DNA of 19,012 nt, from assembly GCA_047608975.1 (NCBI GenBank), contig JBLFYM010000114.1, positions 1-19,012 of the forward strand. Reading direction: 5' to 3'. Origin of the DNA: GCA-2715965 sp047608975. Its GTDB lineage: Bacteria; Verrucomicrobiota; Verrucomicrobiia; Limisphaerales; JAYPXF01. Below, one piece after another: positions 1-7,374 of the stretch. The notes beneath the pieces are model-generated. The model made no database searches. It was not told the DNA's origin and worked only from the letters and a program-made list of their open reading frames with translations. The number at the start of each line of letters is the position of its first letter. Positions within the stretch are counted from its first letter, which is position 1. A program made the translations under genes and the position numbers.

Positions 1-90
1 TTTTACTACTCCAAAACTCCTTGGATCTTAATCACGCTCCCCTCGTTTTGGCCAACCGGGCAGCGCCACTCCCGGCCGCAATCTCCCCTC

Positions 91-1617
91 TCAGCCCCAG
101 ATCTGCCGATCGAGCGAGCGGTATTGAATTGCTTCGGAGATGTGATCCGCGTCGATATCCACCTGATCCGCGAGATCCGCAATGGTTCGGGAGACCTTCA
201 GAATCCGATCGTAGGCGCGGGCGCTGAGGTTGTACTCGTCCATCGCCATTTTCAGCAGATCCATGGTTCCTTCATCCAACTGACAATGGGCTTTGAGCTC
301 CCGTGTCCCCATTTGCGAATTGCAATTTACGCGCGGCGAATCCTCGAATCGCCTGAGCTGACGATTCCGCGCGGAGATCACGCGCCCACGAATCGCCGAC
401 GACGGCTCGCCAGCCTGCGTGCGGGACATGTCACGGAATTTTACCGGCGGAGCCTCCACATGCAGATCGATGCGATCCAAGAGCGGGCCAGAGATACGTC
501 CCAGGTAATTCTGAATTTCACGGGGTGACGATTTGGATTCCTCCGCCATCTTGCCATCTGGGGTCGGATTCATCGCGGCGACCAGCATGAAGCGTGCAGG
601 GAACGTCATCGTGCCCGCCGCCCGGGAAATGGTGACCTCCCCGTCCTCCAAGGGCTGGCGCATCGTCTCCAGGACGCTCCGCTTGAATTCGGGCAGTTCA
701 TCCAGAAACAGAACACCATTGTGCGCGAGCGAAATCTCACCCGGAGACGGATTCGCGTTGCCACCGAGCAATCCCGCATCGCTCGCCGTATGATGCGGCA
801 CTCGATACGGCCGCACCGTCACGAGTGATTGCCCCGACTGAAGGCGACCAGCTATGCTGTGCACTTTCGTGGTTTCCAAGGCCTCTTCCAATGTCAGCGG
901 AGGAAGAATCGACGGCAGACGTTTGGCCAACATCGACTTGCCACTCCCGGGCGGCCCAATTAGGAGCAGATTATGCGAACCACTCGCGGCGATCTCCATG
1001 GCGCGCTTCACGGACTCCTGTCCCTTCACATCCGCCATATCCAGATGATCAAGCGGAGGTTCACCAAAGAGCGCCTCCAGATCCACCTTCGTTGGACTGA
1101 TCTTCACTTGCCCCTCAAGAAAGTCGACGATCTCCCGAAGGTTATGCGCGGGGATAACTGAAAGACCCTCGACAACCGCAGCCTCCGCAGCGTTCTCTGA
1201 CGATATGATGATCCCGGTACGCCCCTCGTTCTGCGCCTGAATCGCCATTGGCAAAACGCCGTTGATCCGACGTGCCTGCCCGTTCAACGCGAGTTCACCG
1301 GCGATGACAAAATTCTCCAATTGATCAGTTTCCAACTGTTCACTCGCGGCGAGAATTCCAATCGCAATGGGAAGATCATAGATCGGGCCCTCCTTGCGAA
1401 CGTCAGCTGGCGCGAGATTGACGGTGGTCTTTCCCATCGGCACCTTGAATCCGGAATTGCCGAGCGCGGTATAGACGCGCTCCAGAGATTCACGTACGGC
1501 TGCATCCGGAAGTCCAACAATCACCGACTTGGTCGCTCCCCATCCGCAATCTACCTCGACCTCAACCGAGTAGGCGTCGATCCCATTGACCGCCGCCGAA
1601 AAAACCTTGGCTAACAC
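91..1617 (-). CDS. comM: YifB/ComM family Mg-chelatase-like AAA+ ATPase
   Basis: Cytoplasmic AAA+ ATPase of the YifB/ComM family. The Vibrio and Haemophilus homologues are hexameric helicases that drive branch migration of incoming DNA during natural transformation. At 508 residues it is full length. An N-terminal ChlI-like (Lon-S5-fold) domain covers about residues 1-170. The Mg-chelatase AAA+ core has Walker A GPPGSGKS at 221-228 and Walker B VLFLDELPEF at 302-311, followed by the conserved SGPLLDRIDLHVE segment at 376-388. The C-terminal lid contains LSARAYDRILKVSRTIADL near 464-482. The start is GTG, placed to give the family's usual beginning (MLAKVFSAAVNGIDA). One oddity: the sensor-1 segment reads AAMNPTPDGK, without the cysteines of the NPCPCG motif found in many relatives. 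Transformation genes are not next to it, which is usual for comM. Confidence 0.95.
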   Translation of the reverse strand: MLAKVFSAAVNGIDAYSVEVEVDCGWGATKSVIVGLPDAAVRESLERVYTALGNSGFKVPMGKTTVNLAPADVRKEGPIYDLPIAIGILAASEQLETDQLENFVIAGELALNGQARRINGVLPMAIQAQNEGRTGIIISSENAAEAAVVEGLSVIPAHNLREIVDFLEGQVKISPTKVDLEALFGEPPLDHLDMADVKGQESVKRAMEIAASGSHNLLLIGPPGSGKSMLAKRLPSILPPLTLEEALETTKVHSIAGRLQSGQSLVTVRPYRVPHHTASDAGLLGGNANPSPGEISLAHNGVLFLDELPEFKRSVLETMRQPLEDGEVTISRAAGTMTFPARFMLVAAMNPTPDGKMAEESKSSPREIQNYLGRISGPLLDRIDLHVEAPPVKFRDMSRTQAGEPSSAIRGRVISARNRQLRRFEDSPRVNCNSQMGTRELKAHCQLDEGTMDLLKMAMDEYNLSARAYDRILKVSRTIADLADQVDIDADHISEAIQYRSLDRQIWG

Positions 1618-1797
1618 AGGCCAAACATCCGGGAAAAACGCGCGGGAGGCAATTCACATGTTCGACGAAAATCATGTGGCAGCGAGCAGACGGACAGCGA
1701 AGAGTAAGTCTGGTAATCCTGACGTGAATGATCTCTCCCGCAGATTCAGTTCACCACAGATTGAAATCATTCGATCTGGGATGAACTGTCGAAGAAC

Positions 1798-1837
1798 AAA
1801 AAACTGGAAATCAAAGCTCCTCCAAGAGGAGCCAGTT
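1798..1837 (-). terminator. Intrinsic terminator-like hairpin overlapping the end of the FAD oxidoreductase gene
   Basis: Read on the minus strand, GCTCCTC-TTG-GAGGAGC forms a perfect 7-bp stem with a 3-base loop (1816-1832). A T-rich stretch follows, ending in six Ts (1803-1798). A second pair, AACTGG/CCAGTT, encloses the hairpin. The stem lies inside the last codons of the oxidoreductase gene (residues LLLEEL), so the terminator and the C-terminus share sequence. The distance from stem to T-tract is longer than in a textbook terminator, which lowers confidence. Confidence 0.5.
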
Positions 1838-4507
1838 CACGCAGGTGTTTGATTTCGCTGCTCCGGATCCGATCTCCATTGTCAAACGCCCATCCACAAT
1901 CTCGACCTCGATTCTCCGTTCCGCAAAACGGCCAGCCACCGTTGATTCATTTTTAAAAATCGAACGACCTTCGACCACAACAGTCTGGTTCAACTGCTCA
2001 TGCCCAGAATCTCCAACGCAGACCGTCACCCAATAGCGCCCGTTCGCCACCTCACATTCCCAAACGTCACGCGTGCGCGTAAAGACGAAACTGTCGCGTG
2101 GCCCACGCAATACGTTCCTCTTGCGATTGTTTGAGGACAGATCCCGATGCCAGCCAAACTCACAACTGCCGGTATAGACGCGCCCGTGATCACCTGTTTC
2201 CCCTTCTTCCAACTTCACCTCCGGTCCACAGAAATTGAAAAACCGGGCGGTGACATCAGCGAGCCAGTCTGCCTTCCCGTCTGAGGCCGGAGTAAGATCC
2301 GGTTGCTCAACCTTGAACTCGATCGGCTGGTTCGGCGTGAACAGCAGTGCGTCGTCGCGGTCGGCGATGCCGTCACCATCTGCATCCTCCGGGGATAGAC
2401 GTGCGAACGCAAAGCGGTCCACCCCACGAACAAAGACCAACTCCCACACGATCCGGCAAACATCCGCTCGGGTTGTGTTCTCCCAATCGACCGCAGCCGG
2501 TGAAAGCTTCGAGCGTTTGAGAAGTTCAGCCACCCACTCTCGGGTCGCCAAAGCATCGGGTCGGAAATCAACTTCGCGTGGTCCGAGCGGCAAAACGTTG
2601 AGCGCAGCCAATCGGTTGATCACCACGAACGCCGGGTGCTTCACATCCAGATCTCGAAACGGCCAGATCAGCAACGGAGTTCCATAAACGCCGCACAGCC
2701 CATCCCGAATAGCCTCAAGATCTCGCCGTGAATACGGCATGTTCCGCAACGGGCGTTTCTTGATCAAGACCACCGCCGCCGTAGCCCCGGCAGCCTGTCC
2801 CACATGAATCCGTTGGTCGTGCAACCGGATCGCCGCACTCACGATGCTGCTATTGCCAACATTCCCCTGAGCGCCAATCAACCCGTCCATCCGCTCCGGA
2901 ATCAGACTACGCAACGGAAACACGCAACGATCGCTCAGGAACTTGGTGTGGCGATTCGGTTTGTGGTAATCGATCCACGGACCCGCTGCTCCTTCGTCGC
3001 CCAGATACGTTCGTCCGGTGCGATGAAAGTCGTAGTGGAACTGCCAGGCGAACAGGCCGTCCGGATACATGACGTGCGAGAAACGAGGGCGCGCGCCGGT
3101 TTTCGTTTCCGCATCACGGTTTCGCCCATCCTGTTCTCGCATCATGTACATCGCCTTGAGTCGCAAACCCTCACGGATGTAAGGCTTCGGTGGAAGATTG
3201 TCGGCGGTTCCAAACTCACGACTGAGATGAAACCGGCGAAAGCTGTTTTCCCGATCGGTCGCGCGGTCATGCACAAAGTTCTGGAGATGATAAAGCACAC
3301 CGCGCGAGTGACGTTTTGCATCATCGAACACGATCTGCCGCTGCGCCCGATTCAGGGTCACAATGTTCCTCATCGAGGCACCGGGTTCAGTCGCCTCAAG
3401 CGCATCGACGACCGCCTGTGGTAATCGCTCCAACGGATAGTCCTGACCATTCATGTAGTTGAGCAAAATCGAAGTCTTTCCATCATCGCTCGAGTGTCCG
3501 TCCACAATCCGCCTCACGGAAAACACACTCAACTGGCGTTTCGAAGCCTCACCGTCCGGCGGCCAATGCAGGATCGAACCGACGCCCGGGTTGCTGACGT
3601 CCCACTTCAATCCGCCAAACTTTTTGCGACTGAAATGGGTCGCCCGAGGATAGTTTCGATCATCGAACCCCACGGGTTCGGCGATGGGTGTTTCCGCAGT
3701 CGACTCAGCCACGATCATCGCCCACGTAATGGGGTTCATCTCGTTGGGCGGATTGCTTCCCGAAACCTTGGGCGCACTCGGTTCACCGTACCTAGAAATC
3801 GGATCCGGACCGCACTCAAACGCGGCACCGGACACCTGAATCGCGTCGCCCCAATCCGACGCATCGATCGTCAATTGCGCCCGCACCAGCAGATTGGATT
3901 CTCCGGTTTTCCCGGTCGCCAAATCGATACCGGCAAACGTCAACGCGACCAATCGGGGATTGGTCGAATCCGGTCTGTCGACGCTGGCGGCAACCGGATA
4001 GCGTTTCCAGAAGACCCTTACCTGACCAGAGTCGAGATACGGTTGAATCATTTTTTGGAATACCGACTCCGCCTCTGCCGGACGAAATGTGGAAGGTCCG
4101 TGGTACGGTTTCCCCGGCATCGGAGATCCGTATTTGGCAGCATTGAACTCTTCGATGCGGTCCATCAGTTCCCTGAACAAGCCGCTCCGATGAAACGACC
4201 GTTTCATCGGATGCCAGTCCACGCCCCACCCCACCTTGCCGACGCCTTTGTTCTCATCCACACAAGCCAATGCCTGCTCGGTATACTGCCCGCCGAACCA
4301 CTCTCCATCGTGGACGATCACAATCGAATCCACGCCTTGCCGCGCCGCCTGAATTGCCGCCGCCCAGCCCGACTCGGTGGCGCCCACGATCAGGAGATCG
4401 GTCTTGATCGACTGAATGCCCGCCCTCGCTGAACCCAGCAGCACCAGAAAGCTGGCAAGAACAGCGGCGCACCATCGACCGGGAAAGCGGACTTCAGAAA
4501 ATCGCAT
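1811..4507 (-). CDS. Secreted FAD-dependent oxidoreductase with C-terminal accessory domains
   Basis: About 898 residues, an exported flavoprotein of the FAD_oxidored family (PF12831-like); substrate unknown. An N-terminal signal peptide (hydrophobic stretch CAAVLASFLVLLG, then SARA) is followed by a Rossmann FAD-binding motif (LLIVGATESGWAAA). The family's C-terminal FAD segment is seen near 528-585 (FPLRSLIPERMDGLIGAQGN, then HVGQAAGATAA). After the catalytic part come a stretch near 625-700 resembling an S-layer-homology repeat (INRLAALNVLP...FRPDALATREWVAELL), an acidic DADGDGIADRDD calcium-loop-like motif (about 709-720), and a roughly 160-residue beta-sandwich that resembles malectin or galactose-binding modules and ends NWLLLEEL. 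ATG 4507 is preferred over the in-frame GTG 4513, because a good promoter ends only 8 bases before this ATG. The gene diverges from the SDR gene. Numbering in this entry counts from GTG 4513. Confidence 0.85.
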   Translation of the reverse strand: MRFSEVRFPGRWCAAVLASFLVLLGSARAGIQSIKTDLLIVGATESGWAAAIQAARQGVDSIVIVHDGEWFGGQYTEQALACVDENKGVGKVGWGVDWHPMKRSFHRSGLFRELMDRIEEFNAAKYGSPMPGKPYHGPSTFRPAEAESVFQKMIQPYLDSGQVRVFWKRYPVAASVDRPDSTNPRLVALTFAGIDLATGKTGESNLLVRAQLTIDASDWGDAIQVSGAAFECGPDPISRYGEPSAPKVSGSNPPNEMNPITWAMIVAESTAETPIAEPVGFDDRNYPRATHFSRKKFGGLKWDVSNPGVGSILHWPPDGEASKRQLSVFSVRRIVDGHSSDDGKTSILLNYMNGQDYPLERLPQAVVDALEATEPGASMRNIVTLNRAQRQIVFDDAKRHSRGVLYHLQNFVHDRATDRENSFRRFHLSREFGTADNLPPKPYIREGLRLKAMYMMREQDGRNRDAETKTGARPRFSHVMYPDGLFAWQFHYDFHRTGRTYLGDEGAAGPWIDYHKPNRHTKFLSDRCVFPLRSLIPERMDGLIGAQGNVGNSSIVSAAIRLHDQRIHVGQAAGATAAVVLIKKRPLRNMPYSRRDLEAIRDGLCGVYGTPLLIWPFRDLDVKHPAFVVINRLAALNVLPLGPREVDFRPDALATREWVAELLKRSKLSPAAVDWENTTRADVCRIVWELVFVRGVDRFAFARLSPEDADGDGIADRDDALLFTPNQPIEFKVEQPDLTPASDGKADWLADVTARFFNFCGPEVKLEEGETGDHGRVYTGSCEFGWHRDLSSNNRKRNVLRGPRDSFVFTRTRDVWECEVANGRYWVTVCVGDSGHEQLNQTVVVEGRSIFKNESTVAGRFAERRIEVEIVDGRLTMEIGSGAAKSNTCVNWLLLEEL

Positions 4508-4515
4508 GCGCACCC

Positions 4516-4543
4516 GTTATCGCCGAAAAGCGGAATGCGTCAA
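4516..4543 (-). promoter_or_regulatory. Sigma70-type promoter for the FAD oxidoreductase, giving a near-leaderless transcript
   Basis: On the minus strand, TTGACG (-35, 4543-4538) and GATAAC (-10, 4521-4516) are separated by 16 bases. This is the best promoter match seen in the window, with 5/6 and 4/6 agreement to consensus. Transcription starting 6-8 bases after the -10 would begin at or just before ATG 4507, leaving almost no leader. No ribosome binding site could fit, which agrees with none being visible. Confidence 0.45.
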
Positions 4544-4630
4544 CCCGGCGAAATCATTCGCACTCCATCGCGCGCTTCGGGTTTGATCTCCGACGGCCCG
4601 ACGAACAACATCCGCAAGGCACATCGACAT

Positions 4631-5362
4631 ATGGAAAACTCACTGGCAGAAAAAATCGCACTCGTTACCGGCGGAGCCAAAGGCTACGGGCTGGGAATCA
4701 CCACAGCGTTGAAATCAGCCGGGGCCACCGTCTTCATCTGCGGTCGGGATCAATCCGCGCTGGATCAGGTGGCCGAGCGCCTGAGCGTCACCGCAATTCG
4801 TGCCGACGTGACTTCCACTTCTGATTGGGATCGCATGATTGCCGAGGTCGTCGGTCCTGAACGCACGATCGACATCCTGGTAAACAACGCCGGCGGCGGG
4901 GTGAAGATTGCCGCCACCACTGAACAGTCGGACGACGACATTGAAACTTCCATCGCGCTCAATCTTACCAGTGCGATCCACGGATGCCGCCGCGTGGCCC
5001 CATTGATGATCGAGAAAAAATCCGGAATCATCATCAACATCTCCAGCATCTGCGCTCATCACGCTTGGCCAGAATGGGGAATCTACAGTGCAGCGAAAGC
5101 CGGTCTGAATCAGTTCTCGAAATCACTCTATCAGGAACTCCGGCCCCATGGTGTTCGCGTGACCACCATCACACCATCTTGGGGCGCCACGGAGTTCACA
5201 GATTCAGCAGGATTGGGAGCACGGGAACCTGAGGTCGCTGATCAATGTATCAAACCCGCCGAGCTTGGCCGCGTCGTTGCAGATGCATGCGCACTCCCGC
5301 AACACCTCTGTGTTCAGGAGACGATCCTTTGGCCAATGGTTCAGGACGTTTCGCCGCTCTGA
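4631..5362 (+). CDS. SDR-family NAD(P)-dependent oxidoreductase
   Basis: A 243-residue classical short-chain dehydrogenase/reductase, a soluble Rossmann-fold enzyme oxidising or reducing a hydroxyl/keto substrate that sequence alone cannot name. The cofactor loop is TGGAKGYGLG (residues 13-22), NNAG lies at 85-88, and the catalytic set is Asn111, Ser138/139, Tyr152 and Lys156 (YSAAK). The segment after the active site (TPSWGATEF) matches the usual PG-motif region, with PS in place of PG. ATG 4631 was chosen because it starts directly before the fold (MENSLAEKIALVTGG). The open frame reaches back to 4535, but that would place the start inside the divergent promoter. No Shine-Dalgarno is evident. 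The gene ends one base from the galE stop on the other strand. The divergent pairing with a flavoprotein oxidoreductase suggests, without proving, a shared sugar or polyol oxidation role. Confidence 0.9.
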   Translation: MENSLAEKIALVTGGAKGYGLGITTALKSAGATVFICGRDQSALDQVAERLSVTAIRADVTSTSDWDRMIAEVVGPERTIDILVNNAGGGVKIAATTEQSDDDIETSIALNLTSAIHGCRRVAPLMIEKKSGIIINISSICAHHAWPEWGIYSAAKAGLNQFSKSLYQELRPHGVRVTTITPSWGATEFTDSAGLGAREPEVADQCIKPAELGRVVADACALPQHLCVQETILWPMVQDVSPL

Positions 5363-5363
5363 G

Positions 5364-6338
5364 TCAGCTTTTGGGATAGCCGTTCGGATTGGATTTATGC
5401 CAGTTCCAGGCGCTGGCAACGATGTCTTCCAGCTTGGGAAATTTCGGCTGCCAACCAAGCTCCTCAATCGCTCGGATTGAAGAGGCGATCAGACGAGGAG
5501 GATCACCCGCGCGGCGAGGTTCTTCGATCACCGGGATATCCGCGCCCGTCACCTTCTTGCAGGTCTCGATAACGTCACGGACAGAATACCCTTCCCCGTT
5601 CCCGAGATTGTAGTGACCGCTCACTTCCGGTTTCAAAGCCAGAAGATGGGCGGAAGCCAGGTCGACGATGTGAATGTAGTCGCGAATACACGTGCCGTCC
5701 GGCGTGTCGTAGTCCGTTCCAAAGATCGCGCAATTCTCTTTCTGACCGAGCGGCACTTTCAGAACATTTGGAATGATATGGGTCTCAATGCGATGCGCCT
5801 CGCCGCGGGTCGGACTGGCACCCGCCGCGTTAAAGTAGCGGAACGCCACGTAGTCCAGACCGTGGATCTCCTTGTACCAACGCAACAGGCTTTCGAACAT
5901 CAGCTTCGACTCCCCATAGGCATTGACCGGTTGTTTCGGAAAATCTTCCGTGATCGGCACTTTGTCCGGCATTCCGAAGATGGCGGCCGTGGAACTGAAA
6001 ACCATCTTCTTCACCCCCGCCTCCACACACGCGTCGAGCAACTCGATGCTGTTGGAAACGTTGTTACGAAAATACTTCGTCGGATCCTTCATCGACTCGC
6101 CAACCATGATGAAGCCGGCAAAGTGAAGAACCGCTTCCGCATCGGAATCTTTAAGAGCTTTGAGTGTCGCTTCCCGATCAGCCAGATCCCCTTCCACAAA
6201 ATTCGCGCGCTCATCGACCGCCTCGCGATGCCCTTCGACGAGATTGTCAAACACCGTCACCTCGTGCCCCGCGTTGCACGCCTCCTCCACAAAGACAGAT
6301 CCGATGTATCCCGCACCGCCGGCGACCAATAGTTTCAT
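5364..6338 (-). CDS. galE: UDP-glucose 4-epimerase
   Basis: A 324-residue extended SDR enzyme interconverting UDP-glucose and UDP-galactose with tightly bound NAD; it supplies UDP-galactose for polysaccharide and lipopolysaccharide synthesis. It has the NAD motif GGAGYIGS (7-14), the DNL motif (31-33), catalytic Ser115-Ser116-Thr117 (FSSTAAIFG), and YxxxK with Tyr141 and Lys145. Conserved family segments are RYFNAAGA (167-174), the GTCIRDYIHIVDLA stretch (215-228) and YNLGNGEGYSV (243-253). The length is normal for bacterial GalE. The ATG start gives MKLLVAGGAGYIGS, the typical beginning. The gene stands alone and faces the SDR gene with a one-base gap. Its 5' side abuts the decayed blaR1 remnant, so its promoter must lie within roughly 6339-6454 or in the remnant. 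No convincing box was found there. Confidence 0.96.
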   Translation of the reverse strand: MKLLVAGGAGYIGSVFVEEACNAGHEVTVFDNLVEGHREAVDERANFVEGDLADREATLKALKDSDAEAVLHFAGFIMVGESMKDPTKYFRNNVSNSIELLDACVEAGVKKMVFSSTAAIFGMPDKVPITEDFPKQPVNAYGESKLMFESLLRWYKEIHGLDYVAFRYFNAAGASPTRGEAHRIETHIIPNVLKVPLGQKENCAIFGTDYDTPDGTCIRDYIHIVDLASAHLLALKPEVSGHYNLGNGEGYSVRDVIETCKKVTGADIPVIEEPRRAGDPPRLIASSIRAIEELGWQPKFPKLEDIVASAWNWHKSNPNGYPKS

Positions 6339-6454
6339 ACGGCGAAACTAGGTCCGCACCGGAAAGGAAACAAATCGAATCTGCAATCCACGGCGGAATC
6401 CCAATAATTGCAGCGTCCGAGTCGATTTATGGTTTGGATCACTGCGAATCCGAA

Positions 6455-6791
6455 TCAGTCTTCTAATCGATCAGCGAGGGCATACCAGGCGGGTTTGCCA
6501 AAGTCCAAACAAAGCCGACCCCGTCGCGTCATCCGCCTCAAGCAACCTGATGCGGCGATGCAAACCCAATGCCTTTTGCGCCTGTCCAAGAATCCGCAAG
6601 GTGCGTTCGTCCTCGATCGCCGGGAGTCGGATGATGCGACATCGCGTGGACAGATAGACAACCATCATAAGCCTCTATGACGATCGTAGTGGGTCGATGG
6701 GAACTGGTGAGGGCAGGTGATCGAAGTTGAGCAATACCAGCGCGCTCGCCTGCCAAGTGGTTTCCCACAGCCACACCAGCGCGCCGTTCAC
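6455..6791 (-). pseudogene. Decayed BlaR1-type M56 sensor-protease gene
   Basis: Remnant of the membrane metalloprotease/sensor that normally follows blaI and inactivates the BlaI repressor. A GTG at 6791-6789 overlaps the blaI stop as GTGA and has a good Shine-Dalgarno (GGAGG, 6803-6799) seven bases upstream. From it the frame reads MNGALVWLWETTWQASALVLL, the typical first membrane helix of M56 proteins, then unrelated residues and a TAG (6677-6675). Past that stop the same frame resumes with the family's juxtamembrane linker and pre-catalytic region (RCRIIRLPAIEDERTLRIL ... GLHRRIRLLEADD ... GSALFGLWQTRLVCPR), then a TGA. A neighbouring frame continues with LADRLED, as expected of the next family segment, and stops at 6455. 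Most of the membrane domain and the zinc site (HExxH) are missing. An internal deletion, stop codons, a frameshift and loss of the 3' end make a functional product very unlikely. Confidence 0.82.
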
Positions 6792-7171
6792 TTCTTCGCC
6801 TCCGCGTTTCTCAGGATTTCCTTCAGCTCCTTGATCTCATCCTTTGAGAGGTCCTTGCTGCGGGCGAAATGCACCATCAGTTCACCGACGGAGTTGTCAA
6901 AGACCCGTCGTAGAAATGACTCACTTGCCTTACCAACGGACTGTTCTTCACTCGCCACCGGACGATAAAAATACGCACGCCCCTGCTGCTCGTAATCCAG
7001 CGCCCCTTTCTTCACAAGTCGGCCAAGCAAGGTCTTGACCGTCTTTGGATGCCAGGAGAGATCCTCCGCTTGCAAGGTGGCAATCACTTCACTGGAACTT
7101 TGGGGCGCACGATCCCAAAGCACCCGCATGAGTTCCCATTCCGTTTCCGATATTCTTGGTTGCTTTGCCAC
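6788..7171 (-). CDS. blaI: BlaI/MecI/CopY-family transcriptional repressor
   Basis: A 127-residue winged-helix repressor that binds as a dimer to TACA-NN-TGTA-type operators. In known systems it is removed by cleavage under the control of the partner BlaR1. The N-terminal winged helix begins ISETEWELMRVLWDRAP (residues 7-23), with the recognition region TVKTLLGRLVKKGAL (44-58) and the wing YEQQGRAYFYRPV. The C-terminal dimerisation part includes ESFLRRVFDNSVGELMVHF and the family's typical ending (LSKDEIKELKEIL). It appears intact and full length. The start is GTG; upstream in-frame sequence has no better start. The partner gene directly downstream is broken, so this repressor has lost its usual local inducer. 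Operator-like sites overlap its own promoter region, so it probably represses itself and perhaps the divergent DUF4912 gene. Confidence 0.95.
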   Translation of the reverse strand: MAKQPRISETEWELMRVLWDRAPQSSSEVIATLQAEDLSWHPKTVKTLLGRLVKKGALDYEQQGRAYFYRPVASEEQSVGKASESFLRRVFDNSVGELMVHFARSKDLSKDEIKELKEILRNAEAKK

Positions 7172-7175
7172 GACC

Positions 7176-7185
7176 TACAGTTGTA
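7176..7185. promoter_or_regulatory. BlaI-type operator 1
   Basis: TACAGTTGTA fits the TACA-NN-TGTA half-site pair recognised by BlaI/MecI-like repressors at all eight fixed bases. It lies 4 bases upstream of the blaI GTG start, in the presumed 5' leader, where bound repressor would block transcription of blaI. Assignment is by motif and position only. Confidence 0.6.
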
Positions 7186-7199
7186 ATCCACTTGAAGAC

Positions 7200-7209
7200 T
7201 TCAATTGTA
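7200..7209. promoter_or_regulatory. BlaI-type operator 2, overlapping a probable blaI -10 box
   Basis: TTCAATTGTA matches TACA-NN-TGTA at seven of eight fixed bases. Its centre is 24 bp from that of operator 1, so two dimers would sit on a similar face of the helix. Read on the minus strand, the same bases hold TACAAT, a 5/6 match to a -10 box suited to transcribing blaI, although no good -35 was found. Site and promoter overlapping in this way is the usual arrangement for autorepression. Confidence 0.5.
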
Positions 7210-7270
7210 AGCCAACTGTGAAAGCAGAAATCTATCGTCATAATGCCGCATTTCGGGGCCGAAAACCCTC

Positions 7271-7298
7271 TTGCACAACCGGTTTTGTTCGGTATGTT
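7271..7298 (+). promoter_or_regulatory. Weak candidate promoter for the DUF4912 gene
   Basis: TTGCAC (7271-7276) and TATGTT (7293-7298) are spaced by 16 bases and lie 77 bases before the chosen start at 7375. The match is modest, 3/6 and 4/6. The site lies inside the open frame that extends upstream of 7375, which supports the downstream start if it is real. Confidence 0.25.
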
Positions 7299-7374
7299 GG
7301 CCCCTTCGTTTGTCGAACCCATCCGACCCGTTCGACCCAGTCCCCATCGTCCACAGTCCCTGAAGGTCCACGCC

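Noticed and set aside
56..75. CCGGG-10-CCCGG hairpin downstream of comM as a terminator
   Set aside because: The stem is only 5 bp with a 10-base loop and no T-tract follows on the minus strand.
4535..4630. Upstream extension of the SDR gene to an earlier ATG
   Set aside because: The extra 32 residues precede the Rossmann fold, do not resemble the family, and would put the start inside the divergent promoter.
6339..6454. Remaining 3' part of blaR1 with the HExxH site
   Set aside because: No frame here yields the zinc motif or other M56 residues; this stretch is only the galE upstream region.
6538..6774. 78-codon minus-strand frame in the blaR1 remnant
   Set aside because: It is out of frame with the M56-like segments and resembles no family; it is open by chance.
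7243..7374. Longer DUF4912 protein starting at 7243
   Set aside because: The added 44 residues look like translated leader DNA, a candidate promoter lies within them, and a Shine-Dalgarno-like GAAGG precedes ATG 7375.
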